Shown here piece by piece: positions 1 through 10,911 of a DNA stretch of 64,000 nt (positions are counted from its first letter, which is position 1; each line of letters starts with the position of its first letter). Origin of the DNA: Enterobacteriaceae endosymbiont of Donacia thalassina (GTDB taxonomy: Bacteria > Pseudomonadota > Gammaproteobacteria > Enterobacterales > Enterobacteriaceae). The notes beneath the pieces are model-generated. The model had not been told where the DNA came from and did not search any database. It worked only from the letters and a program-made list of their open reading frames with translations. Made by a program: the position numbers and the translations under genes. The DNA is taken from assembly GCF_012568245.1 (NCBI RefSeq), contig NZ_CP046188.1, forward strand, positions 2,233 to 66,232, read 5' to 3'.

Positions 1-12
1 TGTTCTTTAAAA
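1..12 (+). promoter_or_regulatory. boxA-like antitermination element upstream of 23S rRNA
   Basis: The first bases of the window (TGTTCTTTAAAA) match the enterobacterial rrn boxA (TGCTCTTTAACAA) closely. In E. coli boxA sits in the rrn leader and again in the 16S-23S spacer, where NusB/S10 bind. The nusB gene is present at 39599-40021. What lies upstream (16S, a tRNA or a promoter) is outside the window. Confidence 0.6.
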
Positions 13-78
13 ATTAGATAAAAGATAATTAAATTTAATATTAATAATTAAATTTATTTAAACGATTGTGGGTTGTAA

Positions 79-3009
<2,931 letters not shown>

Positions 3010-3070
3010 ACAACACCAGAATCGTTTAGATTTAATTATTAATTAAATTATTTTACAGTTTAATAAAATT

Positions 3071-3190
3071 ATCCTGGTATAAATAACGCAATGGTACCAC
3101 CTGAATCCATTCCGAACTCAGAAGTGAAACGTTGTTGTGCCGATGGTAGTATGGGGTTTACCCCATGTAAGAGTAGGTAAATACCAGGAT
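3071..3190 (+). rRNA. rrf: 5S ribosomal RNA
   Basis: A 120-nt 5S rRNA follows 23S by about 60 nt. The terminal helix is formed by ATCCTGG at the 5' end and CCAGGAT at the 3' end. The internal block CCGAACTCAGAAGTGAAACG is the universal 5S signature. No tRNA lies between 23S and 5S. The gene is followed directly by murB, the same neighbour as the rrnB operon of E. coli. I see no GC-containing terminator after it, only an A-rich run. Confidence 0.97.
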
Positions 3191-3221
3191 AACTAAAAAA
3201 AAATAAATAATATATAAAAAA

Positions 3222-4268
3222 ATGATTTATTGCAAATACTCACTAAAAAAATTTAATACTTTTAATATAAATATTAATGCTATTAAAATTGTAAAAATTA
3301 AGGATTTGGAAAAATTATGTAATTTATGGAAAAAATATAAAAAACAAAATTTTCCTTGTTTAATTTTAGGTGATGGGAGTAATATTTTATTTTTAAAAAA
3401 TTTTTATGGTTTAGTTATTATTAATAGAATTAAAGGTATTTATATAAGTGAATCTAAAAAATATTGGAATTTACATGTAAATTCTGGAGAAAAATGGCAT
3501 GATTTAGTAAAGTTTACAATTAAACATAAAATTTATGGTTTAGAAAATTTAGCACTAATACCTGGACGTGTTGGTTCAGCACCTATTCAAAATATTGGTG
3601 CTTATGGTTCTAGCATCCAAAACTTTTGTGAATATGTAGATATTATTAATCCTATTAATAAAAAAATAAAAAGAATTAATAAAAAAAAATGTAATTTTAA
3701 ATATAGAGATAGTATATTTAAATATAATTATAAAAATTATGTAATTATTTCTATAGGATTGTCTTTATCTAAAAAATGGATTCCAAATTTAAAATATAAT
3801 GATTTAAAAAAATTAAAATATAATATTACTCCTCAGAAAATTTTTAATTATATTTGTAATATTAGAAAAAAAAAAATTCCTTATCCAAAAATTTATGGGA
3901 ATGCAGGAAGTTTTTTTAAAAATCCAATTATATCTCCTATATTAGGAACAAAATTATTAAAAATATTTTCTGATATGCCTTTTTCTTTAGAGAAAAAGAA
4001 ATTTAAGTTATCTGCAGGATGGTTAATTGATAAATGTAAATTTAAAGGATATATAAGTAGTAATGGTGCAATGGTATATTCTAAACAATCTTTAATTCTT
4101 TTAAATAGATTTAATAATTCATCAGGAATAGATATATTAGAGTTAGCTATTAAAATATATTATAAAGTTGGAAAAAAATTTGGAGTTTGGTTAGAACCAG
4201 AAGTAAAAATTATAGATAGTCATGGTGAAGTAAATCCTTATATTTTTTTCAAAAAAAATAATATATAA
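3222..4268 (+). CDS. murB: UDP-N-acetylenolpyruvoylglucosamine reductase MurB
   Basis: FAD-dependent cytoplasmic enzyme that reduces UDP-GlcNAc-enolpyruvate to UDP-MurNAc with NADPH, the second committed step of peptidoglycan synthesis. At 348 aa it matches the E. coli length (342). Visible motifs are the FAD-binding LGDGSNILF (about 49-57), RVGSAPIQNIGAYG (116-129), YRDSIFK (161-167), GNAGSFFKNP with the proton-donor Ser230, and LEPEVKI with Glu325/327 near the C-terminus. It lies 31 nt after 5S rRNA on the same strand, as in E. coli; the E. coli neighbour birA does not follow. No Shine-Dalgarno is visible before the ATG. Confidence 0.95.
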   Translation: MIYCKYSLKKFNTFNININAIKIVKIKDLEKLCNLWKKYKKQNFPCLILGDGSNILFLKNFYGLVIINRIKGIYISESKKYWNLHVNSGEKWHDLVKFTIKHKIYGLENLALIPGRVGSAPIQNIGAYGSSIQNFCEYVDIINPINKKIKRINKKKCNFKYRDSIFKYNYKNYVIISIGLSLSKKWIPNLKYNDLKKLKYNITPQKIFNYICNIRKKKIPYPKIYGNAGSFFKNPIISPILGTKLLKIFSDMPFSLEKKKFKLSAGWLIDKCKFKGYISSNGAMVYSKQSLILLNRFNNSSGIDILELAIKIYYKVGKKFGVWLEPEVKIIDSHGEVNPYIFFKKNNI

Positions 4269-4294
4269 TAAAATAATTTTTTCAAAATTAATTT

Positions 4295-4744
4295 TTAACA
4301 AGATAATCTTTTGAAAATTATTTTTAATGCTAAAATATAACCATAAGTTCCTAATCCTAAAATAACTCCATTAGAAATATCTGAAAAAAAAGATTTTTTT
4401 CTGAAGATTTCTCTTTTATATATATTTGTAATATGTATTTCTATAAAAGGAATATTTATTGCTAATAAAGTATCACGTAAAGCAATACTAGTATGAGTAA
4501 AAGCAGCAGGATTTAAAATAATATAATTAAATTTATTTTTATATTTGATTAAATAATTAATTAGTTCATGTTCTGCATTAGATTGGAAATGACTTAATTT
4601 ACAATTTTTTTGTTGAGCTTTTTTAAATAAAATTTTTATAATATTTTTCAAAGATTTGTTTCCATATTTTTGTGGTTCTCTAACTCCTAAAAGATTTAAA
4701 TTAGGACCATTTAAAACTAAAATATGATAATTTTTATTTTTCAT
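4295..4744 (-). CDS. aroQ: Type II 3-dehydroquinate dehydratase AroQ
   Basis: Catalyses 3-dehydroquinate to 3-dehydroshikimate in the shikimate pathway, feeding aromatic amino acid synthesis. The 149-aa length is typical for the dodecameric type II family. Family motifs are LNGPNLNLLGVREPQKYG (11-28, catalytic Tyr27), FQSNAEHEL (53-61), NPAAFTHTS (78-86) and EIHITNIYKRE with catalytic His104. E. coli uses the unrelated AroD; AroQ occurs in many other gammaproteobacteria, including Buchnera. It is convergent with murB, and its start lies about 200 nt from mreB in divergent orientation. Confidence 0.95.
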   Translation of the reverse strand: MKNKNYHILVLNGPNLNLLGVREPQKYGNKSLKNIIKILFKKAQQKNCKLSHFQSNAEHELINYLIKYKNKFNYIILNPAAFTHTSIALRDTLLAINIPFIEIHITNIYKREIFRKKSFFSDISNGVILGLGTYGYILALKIIFKRLSC

Positions 4745-4948
4745 TATTTTATTATTTTTAATAGTTAAATATATTTTTTTATTTATATATATTAATATAC
4801 TTTTTAAATATAAAGTAAATAAATTTTTTTAGAAAATTTATTTATAATAAATAATTTATTTATTATAAATATAATGTTATTATTTATTAATATAATAAAT
4901 TGCATTTGATTAAAATAACTATAAAATATAAAATCGGGTTTTTTTATC

Positions 4949-5992
4949 ATGTTAAAAAAATTTCGGGGAATGTTTTCTAATGATTTATCTATAGATTTAG
5001 GAACAGCAAATACTTTAATTTATGTTAAAGGACAAGGAATTGTTTTAAATGAACCTTCTGTTGTAGCTATTAGACAAGATAAAGCAGGTTTTCCTAAAAG
5101 TGTAGCTGCAGTTGGATATAATGCTAAACAAATGTTAGGAAGAACACCAGGAAATATTTCTGCTATTAGACCTATGAAAGATGGAGTTATAGCAGATTTT
5201 TTTATTACAGAAAAAATGTTACAACATTTTATAAAACAAGTTCATAGTAATAGTTTTATGAGACCTAGTCCAAGAGTATTAGTATGTGTACCTGTAGGTG
5301 CTACTCAAGTTGAAAGAAGAGCAATACGTGAATCAGCACAAGGAGCGGGAGCTAGAGAAGTTTTTTTAATAGAAGAACCTATGGCAGCAGCAATTGGAGC
5401 TGGTTTACCTGTTTCAGAAGCAACAGGTTCTATGGTTATAGATATAGGTGGAGGAACTACTGAAGTTGCTGTTATATCATTAAATGGAGTAGTATACTCT
5501 TCTTCTGTTAGAATAGGAGGAGATAGATTTGATGAAGCTATAATTAACCATGTAAGACGTAATTATGGTTCTTTAATTGGAGAAGCTACAGCTGAAAGGA
5601 TTAAACATAGAATAGGATCAGCATATAGTAATGAAGAACTATTAGAAATGGAGGTAAGAGGAAGAAATTTAGCAGAAGGAGTCCCAAGAGGATTTACATT
5701 GAACTCAAATGAAATTTTAGAAGCTCTTCAAGAACCTTTAACAGGTATAGTTAGTGCGGTAATGATTGCATTAGAACAATGTCCTCCAGAATTAGCTGCA
5801 GATATAGCAGAAAGAGGTATGATATTAACGGGGGGAGGAGCTTTATTAAAAAATTTTGATAAATTATTAATAGAAGAAACAGGTATACCAGTATCTATTG
5901 CTGAAGACCCATTAACCTGTGTAGCAAGAGGAGGAGGGAAAGCTTTAGATATGATTGATATACATGGAGGTGATTTATTTAGCGAAGAATAA
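4949..5992 (+). CDS. mreB: Rod-shape actin homologue MreB
   Basis: Cytoskeletal ATPase that polymerises under the inner membrane and directs elongation-mode peptidoglycan synthesis. It is 347 aa, exactly the E. coli length, and reads nearly residue for residue like E. coli MreB. The amphipathic N-terminus MLKKFRGMF, phosphate-1 loop DLGTAN (16-21), phosphate-2 DIGGGTTEV (165-173) and C-terminal GGGALL are all intact. It is first gene of mreBCD. Conservation is far stronger than in neighbouring genes, and the protein has not taken up the Lys/Asn/Ile excess. No good Shine-Dalgarno is present. Confidence 0.98.
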   Translation: MLKKFRGMFSNDLSIDLGTANTLIYVKGQGIVLNEPSVVAIRQDKAGFPKSVAAVGYNAKQMLGRTPGNISAIRPMKDGVIADFFITEKMLQHFIKQVHSNSFMRPSPRVLVCVPVGATQVERRAIRESAQGAGAREVFLIEEPMAAAIGAGLPVSEATGSMVIDIGGGTTEVAVISLNGVVYSSSVRIGGDRFDEAIINHVRRNYGSLIGEATAERIKHRIGSAYSNEELLEMEVRGRNLAEGVPRGFTLNSNEILEALQEPLTGIVSAVMIALEQCPPELAADIAERGMILTGGGALLKNFDKLLIEETGIPVSIAEDPLTCVARGGGKALDMIDIHGGDLFSEE

Positions 5993-6021
5993 AATTATTA
6001 TAAATTTAAGATGATATATTT

Positions 6022-6843
6022 ATGAAATTAATTTTTAACAAAAAACCTATTTTTAAATTAAGAATAATTATTACTATAATAATTTCTTTTGTAATTATTA
6101 TTACAGATATATATTCAAATTATTTTTTAGAATTAAGGTATTATATTAATAATAAAATTAGTCCAATTTATTTTGTTTTAAATAAACCTTTTTCTATATG
6201 GGAAAATACATTAAACTATTTTATTGAATATAATTCATTAAAAAAAAATAATAAATATTTATTTAATAAAATATTAAAACAAAATATTGAATTATATAAT
6301 TTACAAAAAATAAAACATGATAATAACAATTTAAGAAATATTTTACAATTACCTATTTTAAAAAAAAGAAAAATTATTTTGGCTGAAATAATACCTATGT
6401 TATTTCCTATAAACAAAGATTTAATATTTATTAATAAAGGATTAAAAGATAATATAGTTCCAGGAACAATAGTTCTTAATGATAAAGGTATTGTTGGACA
6501 AGTAATAATAAGTAAAAAAAAAAGTAGTCAAGTTTTATTAATTTGTAATAAAAAAATTTCTTTACCAGTACAAATCAAAAATAGTGATACTAAATTTATA
6601 ATTAATGGAAATGGATGTACAAAAAATTTACAATCAGAATATATATCTACAGACATTAATATTAATAAAGGAGATATATTAATTACATCTGGATTAGATG
6701 AACAATATCCTATAGGATATCCAGTAGGTATTATAACTAATATATTTTTTGATAAAAAAAAAAATTTTAACATAGTTTATGTAAAACCATTTATACAAAT
6801 AGAACAAATAAAATATTTAGTATTACTAATAAATTCAAAATAA
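6022..6843 (+). CDS. mreC: Rod-shape-determining protein MreC (shortened)
   Basis: Periplasmic bitopic scaffold linking MreB/MreD to the elongasome. One transmembrane segment is visible at about residues 14-31, followed by a coiled-coil stretch (about 60-110) and the beta-domain ending in KPFIQIEQIKYLVLL. At 273 aa it is about 95 residues shorter than E. coli MreC (367 aa). The missing part is the low-complexity C-terminal tail, so the structural core looks complete. It starts 30 nt after mreB and is followed 3 nt later by mreD, consistent with one transcript. Sequence has drifted strongly, but position and architecture make the call safe. Confidence 0.92.
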   Translation: MKLIFNKKPIFKLRIIITIIISFVIIITDIYSNYFLELRYYINNKISPIYFVLNKPFSIWENTLNYFIEYNSLKKNNKYLFNKILKQNIELYNLQKIKHDNNNLRNILQLPILKKRKIILAEIIPMLFPINKDLIFINKGLKDNIVPGTIVLNDKGIVGQVIISKKKSSQVLLICNKKISLPVQIKNSDTKFIINGNGCTKNLQSEYISTDININKGDILITSGLDEQYPIGYPVGIITNIFFDKKKNFNIVYVKPFIQIEQIKYLVLLINSK

Positions 6844-6846
6844 AAT

Positions 6847-7329
6847 ATGAAAAATTATTTTTTAAGATTATTTATTTATTTAACTTTTATAATATCGTTA
6901 TTTTTGCAAACTTTATTTATCAAAAATAATAATATTATATTACACATACCATGGTTAACATTAATTTTAATTTATTGGATTATAAAATATCCATATATAA
7001 TTAACATTATTACTAGTTTTTTAATAGGATTAATAATAGATTTTTTTACTAATTATATATTAGGAATACACAGTTTATTATTATGTATATTAACATACTT
7101 TTTATTATATAATTATAAATCGATAATAAATTTAAATATAATATTTAAATTATTATTTATAATTTATACATCATTTATTATCAATATAATAATTTATTAT
7201 ATAAATGATATAAATTTTCATTATCGAGAATTATTTTTGCAAGGTATTTTAAATAGTTTTATATGGATAGTTATTTATTATTCTATGGACAAATTTTATT
7301 ATAAATGTCAAAAATATTTTTTTTCATAA
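6847..7329 (+). CDS. mreD: Rod-shape-determining membrane protein MreD
   Basis: Integral inner-membrane component of the Mre/Rod elongation complex. The 160-aa product (E. coli 162) is almost entirely hydrophobic with five or six predicted membrane segments. The region ILGIHSLLLCILTYFL matches the conserved core of the family in type and place. It begins 3 nt after mreC stops, so translation is probably coupled. The operon ends at the strong hairpin at 7332-7365. Identification rests mainly on length, hydropathy and operon position because the sequence is diverged. Confidence 0.9.
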   Translation: MKNYFLRLFIYLTFIISLFLQTLFIKNNNIILHIPWLTLILIYWIIKYPYIINIITSFLIGLIIDFFTNYILGIHSLLLCILTYFLLYNYKSIINLNIIFKLLFIIYTSFIINIIIYYINDINFHYRELFLQGILNSFIWIVIYYSMDKFYYKCQKYFFS

Positions 7330-7331
7330 AG

Positions 7332-7365
7332 AAAAACATTATCTTTATTAAAAGATAATGTTTTT
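7332..7365 (+). terminator. Terminator of mreBCD
   Basis: A perfect 15-bp inverted repeat (arms 7332-7346 and 7351-7365, 4-nt loop) begins just after the mreD stop. Its 3' arm ends in five T. The 5' arm begins with A, so it could also work from the other side for tusE, which ends at 7415 on the minus strand. Confidence 0.75.
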
Positions 7366-7414
7366 AAAATAGATTAAGAAAAATATTATATATTTATTAT
7401 TTATTATTTATTAT

Positions 7415-7708
7415 TTATAAACATATATTATTTTTTGGTAAACCAGCAATATTTGAAGCTTGTTTTATAGTTCCTTTAGGAAATAAATTAAAAAGAATAA
7501 TACTATCCCAATAAATATTATAATATCGCTTTTTTAAAGTATTAATTAATATACGTAAATTAGGATATACATTATATTCTAAATATAAAAAACGTAATGT
7601 ATATATTACTTTCCAATGTTTTTCTGTTAAAATAATATTTTCCGAGTAAGCAATTTTAATTGCTATTTTTTTATTCCACAAATTATATTTTTTTTTATAT
7701 GAATACAT
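7415..7708 (-). CDS. tusE: Sulfurtransferase TusE (DsrC family)
   Basis: Last carrier of the Tus sulfur relay, accepting persulfide from TusBCD and passing it to MnmA for 2-thiolation of U34 in tRNA-Lys, tRNA-Glu and tRNA-Gln. The 97-aa protein (E. coli 109) has the family C-terminus LFPKGTIKQASNIAGLP and the invariant penultimate Cys (Cys96 in NICL). The WKVIYTLRFLYLEY block matches the helical core. TusA, the first carrier, is encoded at 21452-21703. TusB, TusC and TusD are not in the window. The gene stands alone, with the tRNA-Ser gene upstream on the same strand. Confidence 0.9.
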   Translation of the reverse strand: MYSYKKKYNLWNKKIAIKIAYSENIILTEKHWKVIYTLRFLYLEYNVYPNLRILINTLKKRYYNIYWDSIILFNLFPKGTIKQASNIAGLPKNNICL

Positions 7709-7762
7709 TTTTTATAATTTTTTTAAAATAAAATATATTTTAATAATTAAAATCTTTTAAAT

Positions 7763-7847
7763 AGGAGGAAGAGAGATTCGAACTCTCGAATAGTTTCCTA
7801 TTTCCGGTTTTCAAGACCGGTGCCTTCAACCTCTCGGCCATTCCTCC
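7763..7847 (-). tRNA. serT: tRNA-Ser (anticodon UGA)
   Basis: Class II tRNA with a 7-bp acceptor stem (GGAGGAA/TTCCTCC), a D-arm starting GCCGAGAGGTTGAAGGC, anticodon loop CTTGAAA with UGA, a long variable arm and T-loop TTCGAAT. Read on the minus strand it follows E. coli serT closely. CCA is not encoded. The base after the acceptor stem is U rather than the usual serine discriminator G. Confidence 0.96.
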
Positions 7848-7935
7848 ATTACATATATAATTTATATAATACATATATTATTATATTTTATAATATAATT
7901 AAAGTAAATATTTTAAATAATTAATCATTAAAAAT

Positions 7936-8805
7936 ATGAAAAACAATAATTTTAAATTAGGTAATTTATATATTATAGCTACACCAATAGGTAATTATAA
8001 TGATATAAGTAAAAGAGCTTTAATAACTTTAAATAAAGTAGATTATATATTAGCCGAAGATACTAGAAAAACCGGAATATTATTAAAATATTTTAATATA
8101 AAAAAAAAATTATATTCATATTATGATTATAATGAAAAAAAAAAAACAAATTTTATTTTAAAAAAAATAAGACAAGGAAACAATATTGCATTAGTTTCTG
8201 ATTCAGGAACACCATTAATTAATGATCCTGGATATAGAATTATTGAATTATGTCGTAAAAAATATGTGGACATAAACATTATACCTATTCCTGGACCTTG
8301 TGCTGCTATTTTAGCTTTATCTATATCAGGTTTACCAACAAATAGATTTTGTTATGAGGGATTTTTATCACATAAAAAAAATAAAAGAATTCGACGATTA
8401 AATGAATTAAAATTAGAAAATAGAACATTAATTTTTTATGAATCAACACATAGATTATTAAAATGTTTATATGATATAAAAATAATATTTGGAAAAGATA
8501 GATATGTAGTACTTGTTAAAGAACTAACAAAAAAATGGGAAAATATATATGGTAATAATATATCTAATTTAATAAAATGGGTTAAATTAGATTTAAATAG
8601 ATTAAAAGGCGAAATAGTACTCATTGTTAGCGGATATAAACCATCTCTTTATAAAAATAATTATGAAATATCTCCTAAAATAATTAAAATATTTTTAAAT
8701 TTAAAAAAAGAATTATCAACAAAAAAAGCTATAAAAATAACTTCTGATATTTTTTCTATTAAGAAAAATTTATTATATAAATTTTATATAAAAAAAAAAT
8801 ATTAA
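7936..8805 (+). CDS. rsmI: 16S rRNA C1402 2'-O-methyltransferase RsmI
   Basis: SAM-dependent tetrapyrrole-methylase-fold enzyme that methylates the ribose of C1402 in the decoding centre. The 289-aa length equals the family norm (E. coli 286). Motifs are YIIATPIGNYNDIS (12-25), LAEDTRKTG (39-47), VSDSGTPLINDPGYRI (87-102) and PGPCAAILALSISGLPT (119-135). The C-terminal region is Lys/Ile rich and less conserved. It is followed closely by the RNase P RNA gene on the same strand. Confidence 0.95.
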   Translation: MKNNNFKLGNLYIIATPIGNYNDISKRALITLNKVDYILAEDTRKTGILLKYFNIKKKLYSYYDYNEKKKTNFILKKIRQGNNIALVSDSGTPLINDPGYRIIELCRKKYVDINIIPIPGPCAAILALSISGLPTNRFCYEGFLSHKKNKRIRRLNELKLENRTLIFYESTHRLLKCLYDIKIIFGKDRYVVLVKELTKKWENIYGNNISNLIKWVKLDLNRLKGEIVLIVSGYKPSLYKNNYEISPKIIKIFLNLKKELSTKKAIKITSDIFSIKKNLLYKFYIKKKY

Positions 8806-8837
8806 TTATTATTTTTATAGTATAAAATAATAATTTT

Positions 8838-9192
8838 AAAGTTAATTAAAACAATCGCTTTTATAATTTAATTAATATAAAAGAGGAAAGTCCGGACTCC
8901 ATAGGGTATGGTGCCAGATAATTACTGGGAAGTGTTAAACTTACGAATAGTGCAACAGAAAAAATACCGCTATTTTAAATAAAAAATAGTAAGGGTGAAA
9001 AGGTATGGTAAAAGCATACCGGTATATTAGTAATAATATATGTCTATGTAAACTCCACCAGGAGCAAGGCTAAATAAGATTCGTATAACCCGTACTATGA
9101 ATCTGGGTGAGCTGCTTGAAATAATAAGTGATTATTATTCTAGATAAATGATTGTTCTAGACAGAATCCGGCTTACAAATTAACTTTAGAAG
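8838..9192 (+). ncRNA. rnpB: RNase P RNA (bacterial type A)
   Basis: Catalytic RNA that matures the 5' ends of tRNAs. The sequence follows E. coli M1 RNA throughout. Conserved blocks are GAGGAAAGTCCGGACTCC (near 8883), GTGCAACAGA, AAGGGTGAAAAGG, GTAAACTCCACC followed by GGAGCAAGGCTAAATA, GCTGCTTGA, and the 3' CAGAATCCGGCTTA. The ends are set from the terminal helix (AAAGTTAATT with AATTAACTTT). At about 355 nt it is slightly shorter than E. coli (377), with loss in peripheral helices. Confidence 0.96.
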
Positions 9193-9198
9193 TGTTAG

Positions 9199-9233
9199 GC
9201 ATGATGTTCCTTTTTTTTAGGAAACATCATGCT
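9199..9233 (+). terminator. Hairpin between rnpB and folD
   Basis: GCATGATGTTCC and GGAAACATCATGC form a long stem with a single-base bulge around a T-rich loop, followed by TTTT on the plus strand. It is the likely rnpB terminator and reaches into the last codons of the convergent folD gene. It may serve both transcripts. Confidence 0.65.
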
Positions 9234-10074
9234 TTTCATAAGCATATAAAATATTTTGCATTAAAGTAGCTACTGTAATCGGACCTACCCCACCAGGTAC
9301 AGGAGTAATATAAGAGGCTCTTTTTTTTGCTAAATGAAAATCAACATCACCTACAATTTTATTTTTATGAATTCTATTAATACCAACATCAATTACAATA
9401 GCACCTTTTTTAATCCAATTACCCGGTATGAAATTTGGTTTTCCAACTGCTACTATTAATAAATCGGCATATTTTATATAGTGTTGTAAATTTTTTGTAA
9501 AACGATGAGTAATAGTAATTGTACATCCATTTAATAATAATTCCATAGCCATAGGGCGTCCAACTATATTGGAAGCTCCTACAATTACAGCATTAAGACC
9601 ATAAGTATTAATACCATAATATTTTAATAATTTTAATATACCAAAAGAAGTACAAGGACGTAATAAAGGTACTCTTTGACACAAACGCCCTATATTATAG
9701 GGATGAAAACCATCTACATCTTTTGATGGGTGTATTTTTTCCAATATTTTTATTATCTGAATTTTTTTAGGTAATGGTAATTGAACTAAAATTCCATCAA
9801 TATATTTATTCTTATTTAAAGAATTAATAATATTAATTATTTTATTTTCACTAATATTATTAGATAAATTATATTTAAAATAAAAAAAACCTAATTTTTT
9901 ACAAATTTTTAATTTATTTTTTATATAAATTTTTGATGAAAAATTATTTCCTATTAAAATTATTCCTAAACCAGGTTTTCTTTTTTTTTTTGATAAAATA
10001 TATTTCATTTTTTGATAAATTTGAACATATATTTTTTCAGCAATCATATGTCCATTAATAATTTTAGCATTCAT
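9217..10074 (-). CDS. folD: Bifunctional methylenetetrahydrofolate dehydrogenase/cyclohydrolase FolD
   Basis: Interconverts 5,10-methylene-, methenyl- and 10-formyl-THF, supplying one-carbon units for purines and formyl-Met-tRNA. The 285-aa length compares with 288 in E. coli. The catalytic Lys54 and Tyr50 are present in the YIKNK segment. Other motifs are DGILVQLPLP, PSKDVDGFHPYNIG and the Rossmann VGASNIVGRPMAMELL. The C-terminus PVPGGVGPITVATLMQN is the family signature. GlyA (37667-38911) produces its substrate. The gene is convergent with rnpB, and tRNA-Arg(UCU) lies just upstream, as argU lies near folD in E. coli. Confidence 0.96.
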   Translation of the reverse strand: MNAKIINGHMIAEKIYVQIYQKMKYILSKKKRKPGLGIILIGNNFSSKIYIKNKLKICKKLGFFYFKYNLSNNISENKIINIINSLNKNKYIDGILVQLPLPKKIQIIKILEKIHPSKDVDGFHPYNIGRLCQRVPLLRPCTSFGILKLLKYYGINTYGLNAVIVGASNIVGRPMAMELLLNGCTITITHRFTKNLQHYIKYADLLIVAVGKPNFIPGNWIKKGAIVIDVGINRIHKNKIVGDVDFHLAKKRASYITPVPGGVGPITVATLMQNILYAYEKHDVS

Positions 10075-10129
10075 TTATATCACTCATTTTATAACAAAAC
10101 TAAAAATTAATTTAATTAATTTAATTAAT

Positions 10130-10158
10130 TTGAATATATATAATAATAATGATATTAT
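10130..10158 (+). promoter_or_regulatory. Putative promoter of tRNA-Arg(UCU)
   Basis: TTGAAT (10130-10135) and TATTAT (10153-10158) are separated by 17 nt and end 16 nt before the tRNA. In such A+T-rich DNA the -10 match alone means little, so the call depends on the TTGA-type -35 and the spacing. Confidence 0.4.
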
Positions 10159-10174
10159 TACTTATAATAACTTT

Positions 10175-10248
10175 GCGCTCTTAGCTCAGTAGGATAGAGC
10201 AATAGCCTTCTAAGCTATTTGTCACAGGTTCGAATCCTGTAGAGCGCA
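10175..10248 (+). tRNA. argU: tRNA-Arg (anticodon UCU)
   Basis: The 74-nt cloverleaf has acceptor GCGCTCT/AGAGCGC, D-arm AGCTCAGTAGGATAGAGC, anticodon loop CTTCTAA with UCU, and T-arm CAGGTTCGAATCCTG. It matches E. coli argU. It reads AGA/AGG, the dominant arginine codons in this genome. CCA is not encoded. Confidence 0.97.
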
Positions 10249-10594
10249 AAATATTAAAATAATAATTTTATTAATAAAATAATAAATTTATTATTTTTTA
10301 AATATACAATTAAATTTAAATAAATAATTAAAATAAATATAAAAAAACTATCTTTAGATAAATTTATTGATTTATTTATTTAATTTTTAAAAGAATTGAG
10401 TAAATTAGAAATTGTAAAAATAAAAAATAAAAGTATATCCAAGTTTTATTGTATATATTATTAATAGTTTTTAATAAATAATAATCAGAATTATTATTCA
10501 CAATAAAAAATTTTTATATAATATTTTTTATAAAATTATATTTACTTTATAAGTATAATTTTTATTTTATATAAATAAAAAATTACTATTATGA
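10249..10594. other. Gene-free A+T-rich spacer (346 nt)
   Basis: I see no open frame with family resemblance on either strand. The only structure is a perfect 11-bp A/T palindrome at 10276-10297 (AAAATAATAAA/TTTATTATTTT) that could end the tRNA-Arg transcript, though such palindromes arise easily here. The rest looks like eroded sequence. Confidence 0.6.
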
Positions 10595-10667
10595 TGGGTC
10601 GTGCAGGATTTGAACCTGCGACCAATTGATTAAAAGTCAACTGCTCTACCAACTGAGCTAACGACCC
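10595..10667 (-). tRNA. lysV: tRNA-Lys (anticodon UUU)
   Basis: The 73-nt cloverleaf on the minus strand has acceptor GGGTCGT/ACGACCC, anticodon loop CTTTTAA (UUU) and T-arm GCAGGTTCAAATCCTGC, near-identical to E. coli tRNA-Lys. Its U34 is a substrate for the TusA-TusE/MnmA thiolation route represented in this window. It is transcribed after tRNA-Val as in the E. coli valU-lysV operon. Confidence 0.97.
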
Positions 10668-10700
10668 TGATCTATTTATAAAATTATATATAATTCTTTA

Positions 10701-10773
10701 TGGGTGATGCAGGATTTGAACCTACGACCCCCTCCTTGTAAGGGAGGTACTCTACCAACTGAGCTAATCACCC
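10701..10773 (-). tRNA. valU: tRNA-Val (anticodon UAC)
   Basis: The 73-nt cloverleaf has acceptor GGGTGAT/ATCACCC, anticodon loop CTTACAA (UAC) and discriminator A. It matches E. coli valU/valX/valY. It is the first tRNA of a two-gene transcript with tRNA-Lys. Divergent gltX next to it reproduces the E. coli gltX/valUXY-lysV arrangement with the duplicate Val genes lost. Confidence 0.97.
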
Positions 10774-10791
10774 AAAATATAATTCTTATAT

Positions 10792-10819
10792 GCTATATTT
10801 TTTAATACTAAAATGTCAA
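10792..10819 (-). promoter_or_regulatory. Sigma-70 promoter of tRNA-Val/tRNA-Lys
   Basis: On the minus strand a perfect TTGACA (10819-10814) is followed after 16 nt by TATAGC (10797-10792), ending 18 nt before the tRNA-Val 5' end. An exact -35 hexamer containing G and C in this base composition is unlikely by chance. Confidence 0.72.
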
Positions 10820-10911
10820 CATCTTTATTAAAAATATTTAAAATAAAAATAAAATAATTTATATTATATACTAATAATATTAGTTTACATAAAAAATTTT
10901 ACATATATACT

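Noticed and set aside
6216..6773. Two minus-strand frames antisense to mreC.
   Set aside because: They are Ile/Phe-rich shadows with no motif, and the plus-strand mreC frame is continuous.
10105..10130. Short direct repeats of TTAATTAATT before tRNA-Arg(UCU).
   Set aside because: Low-complexity A/T sequence of this kind is frequent in all spacers here, so it carries no specific signal.
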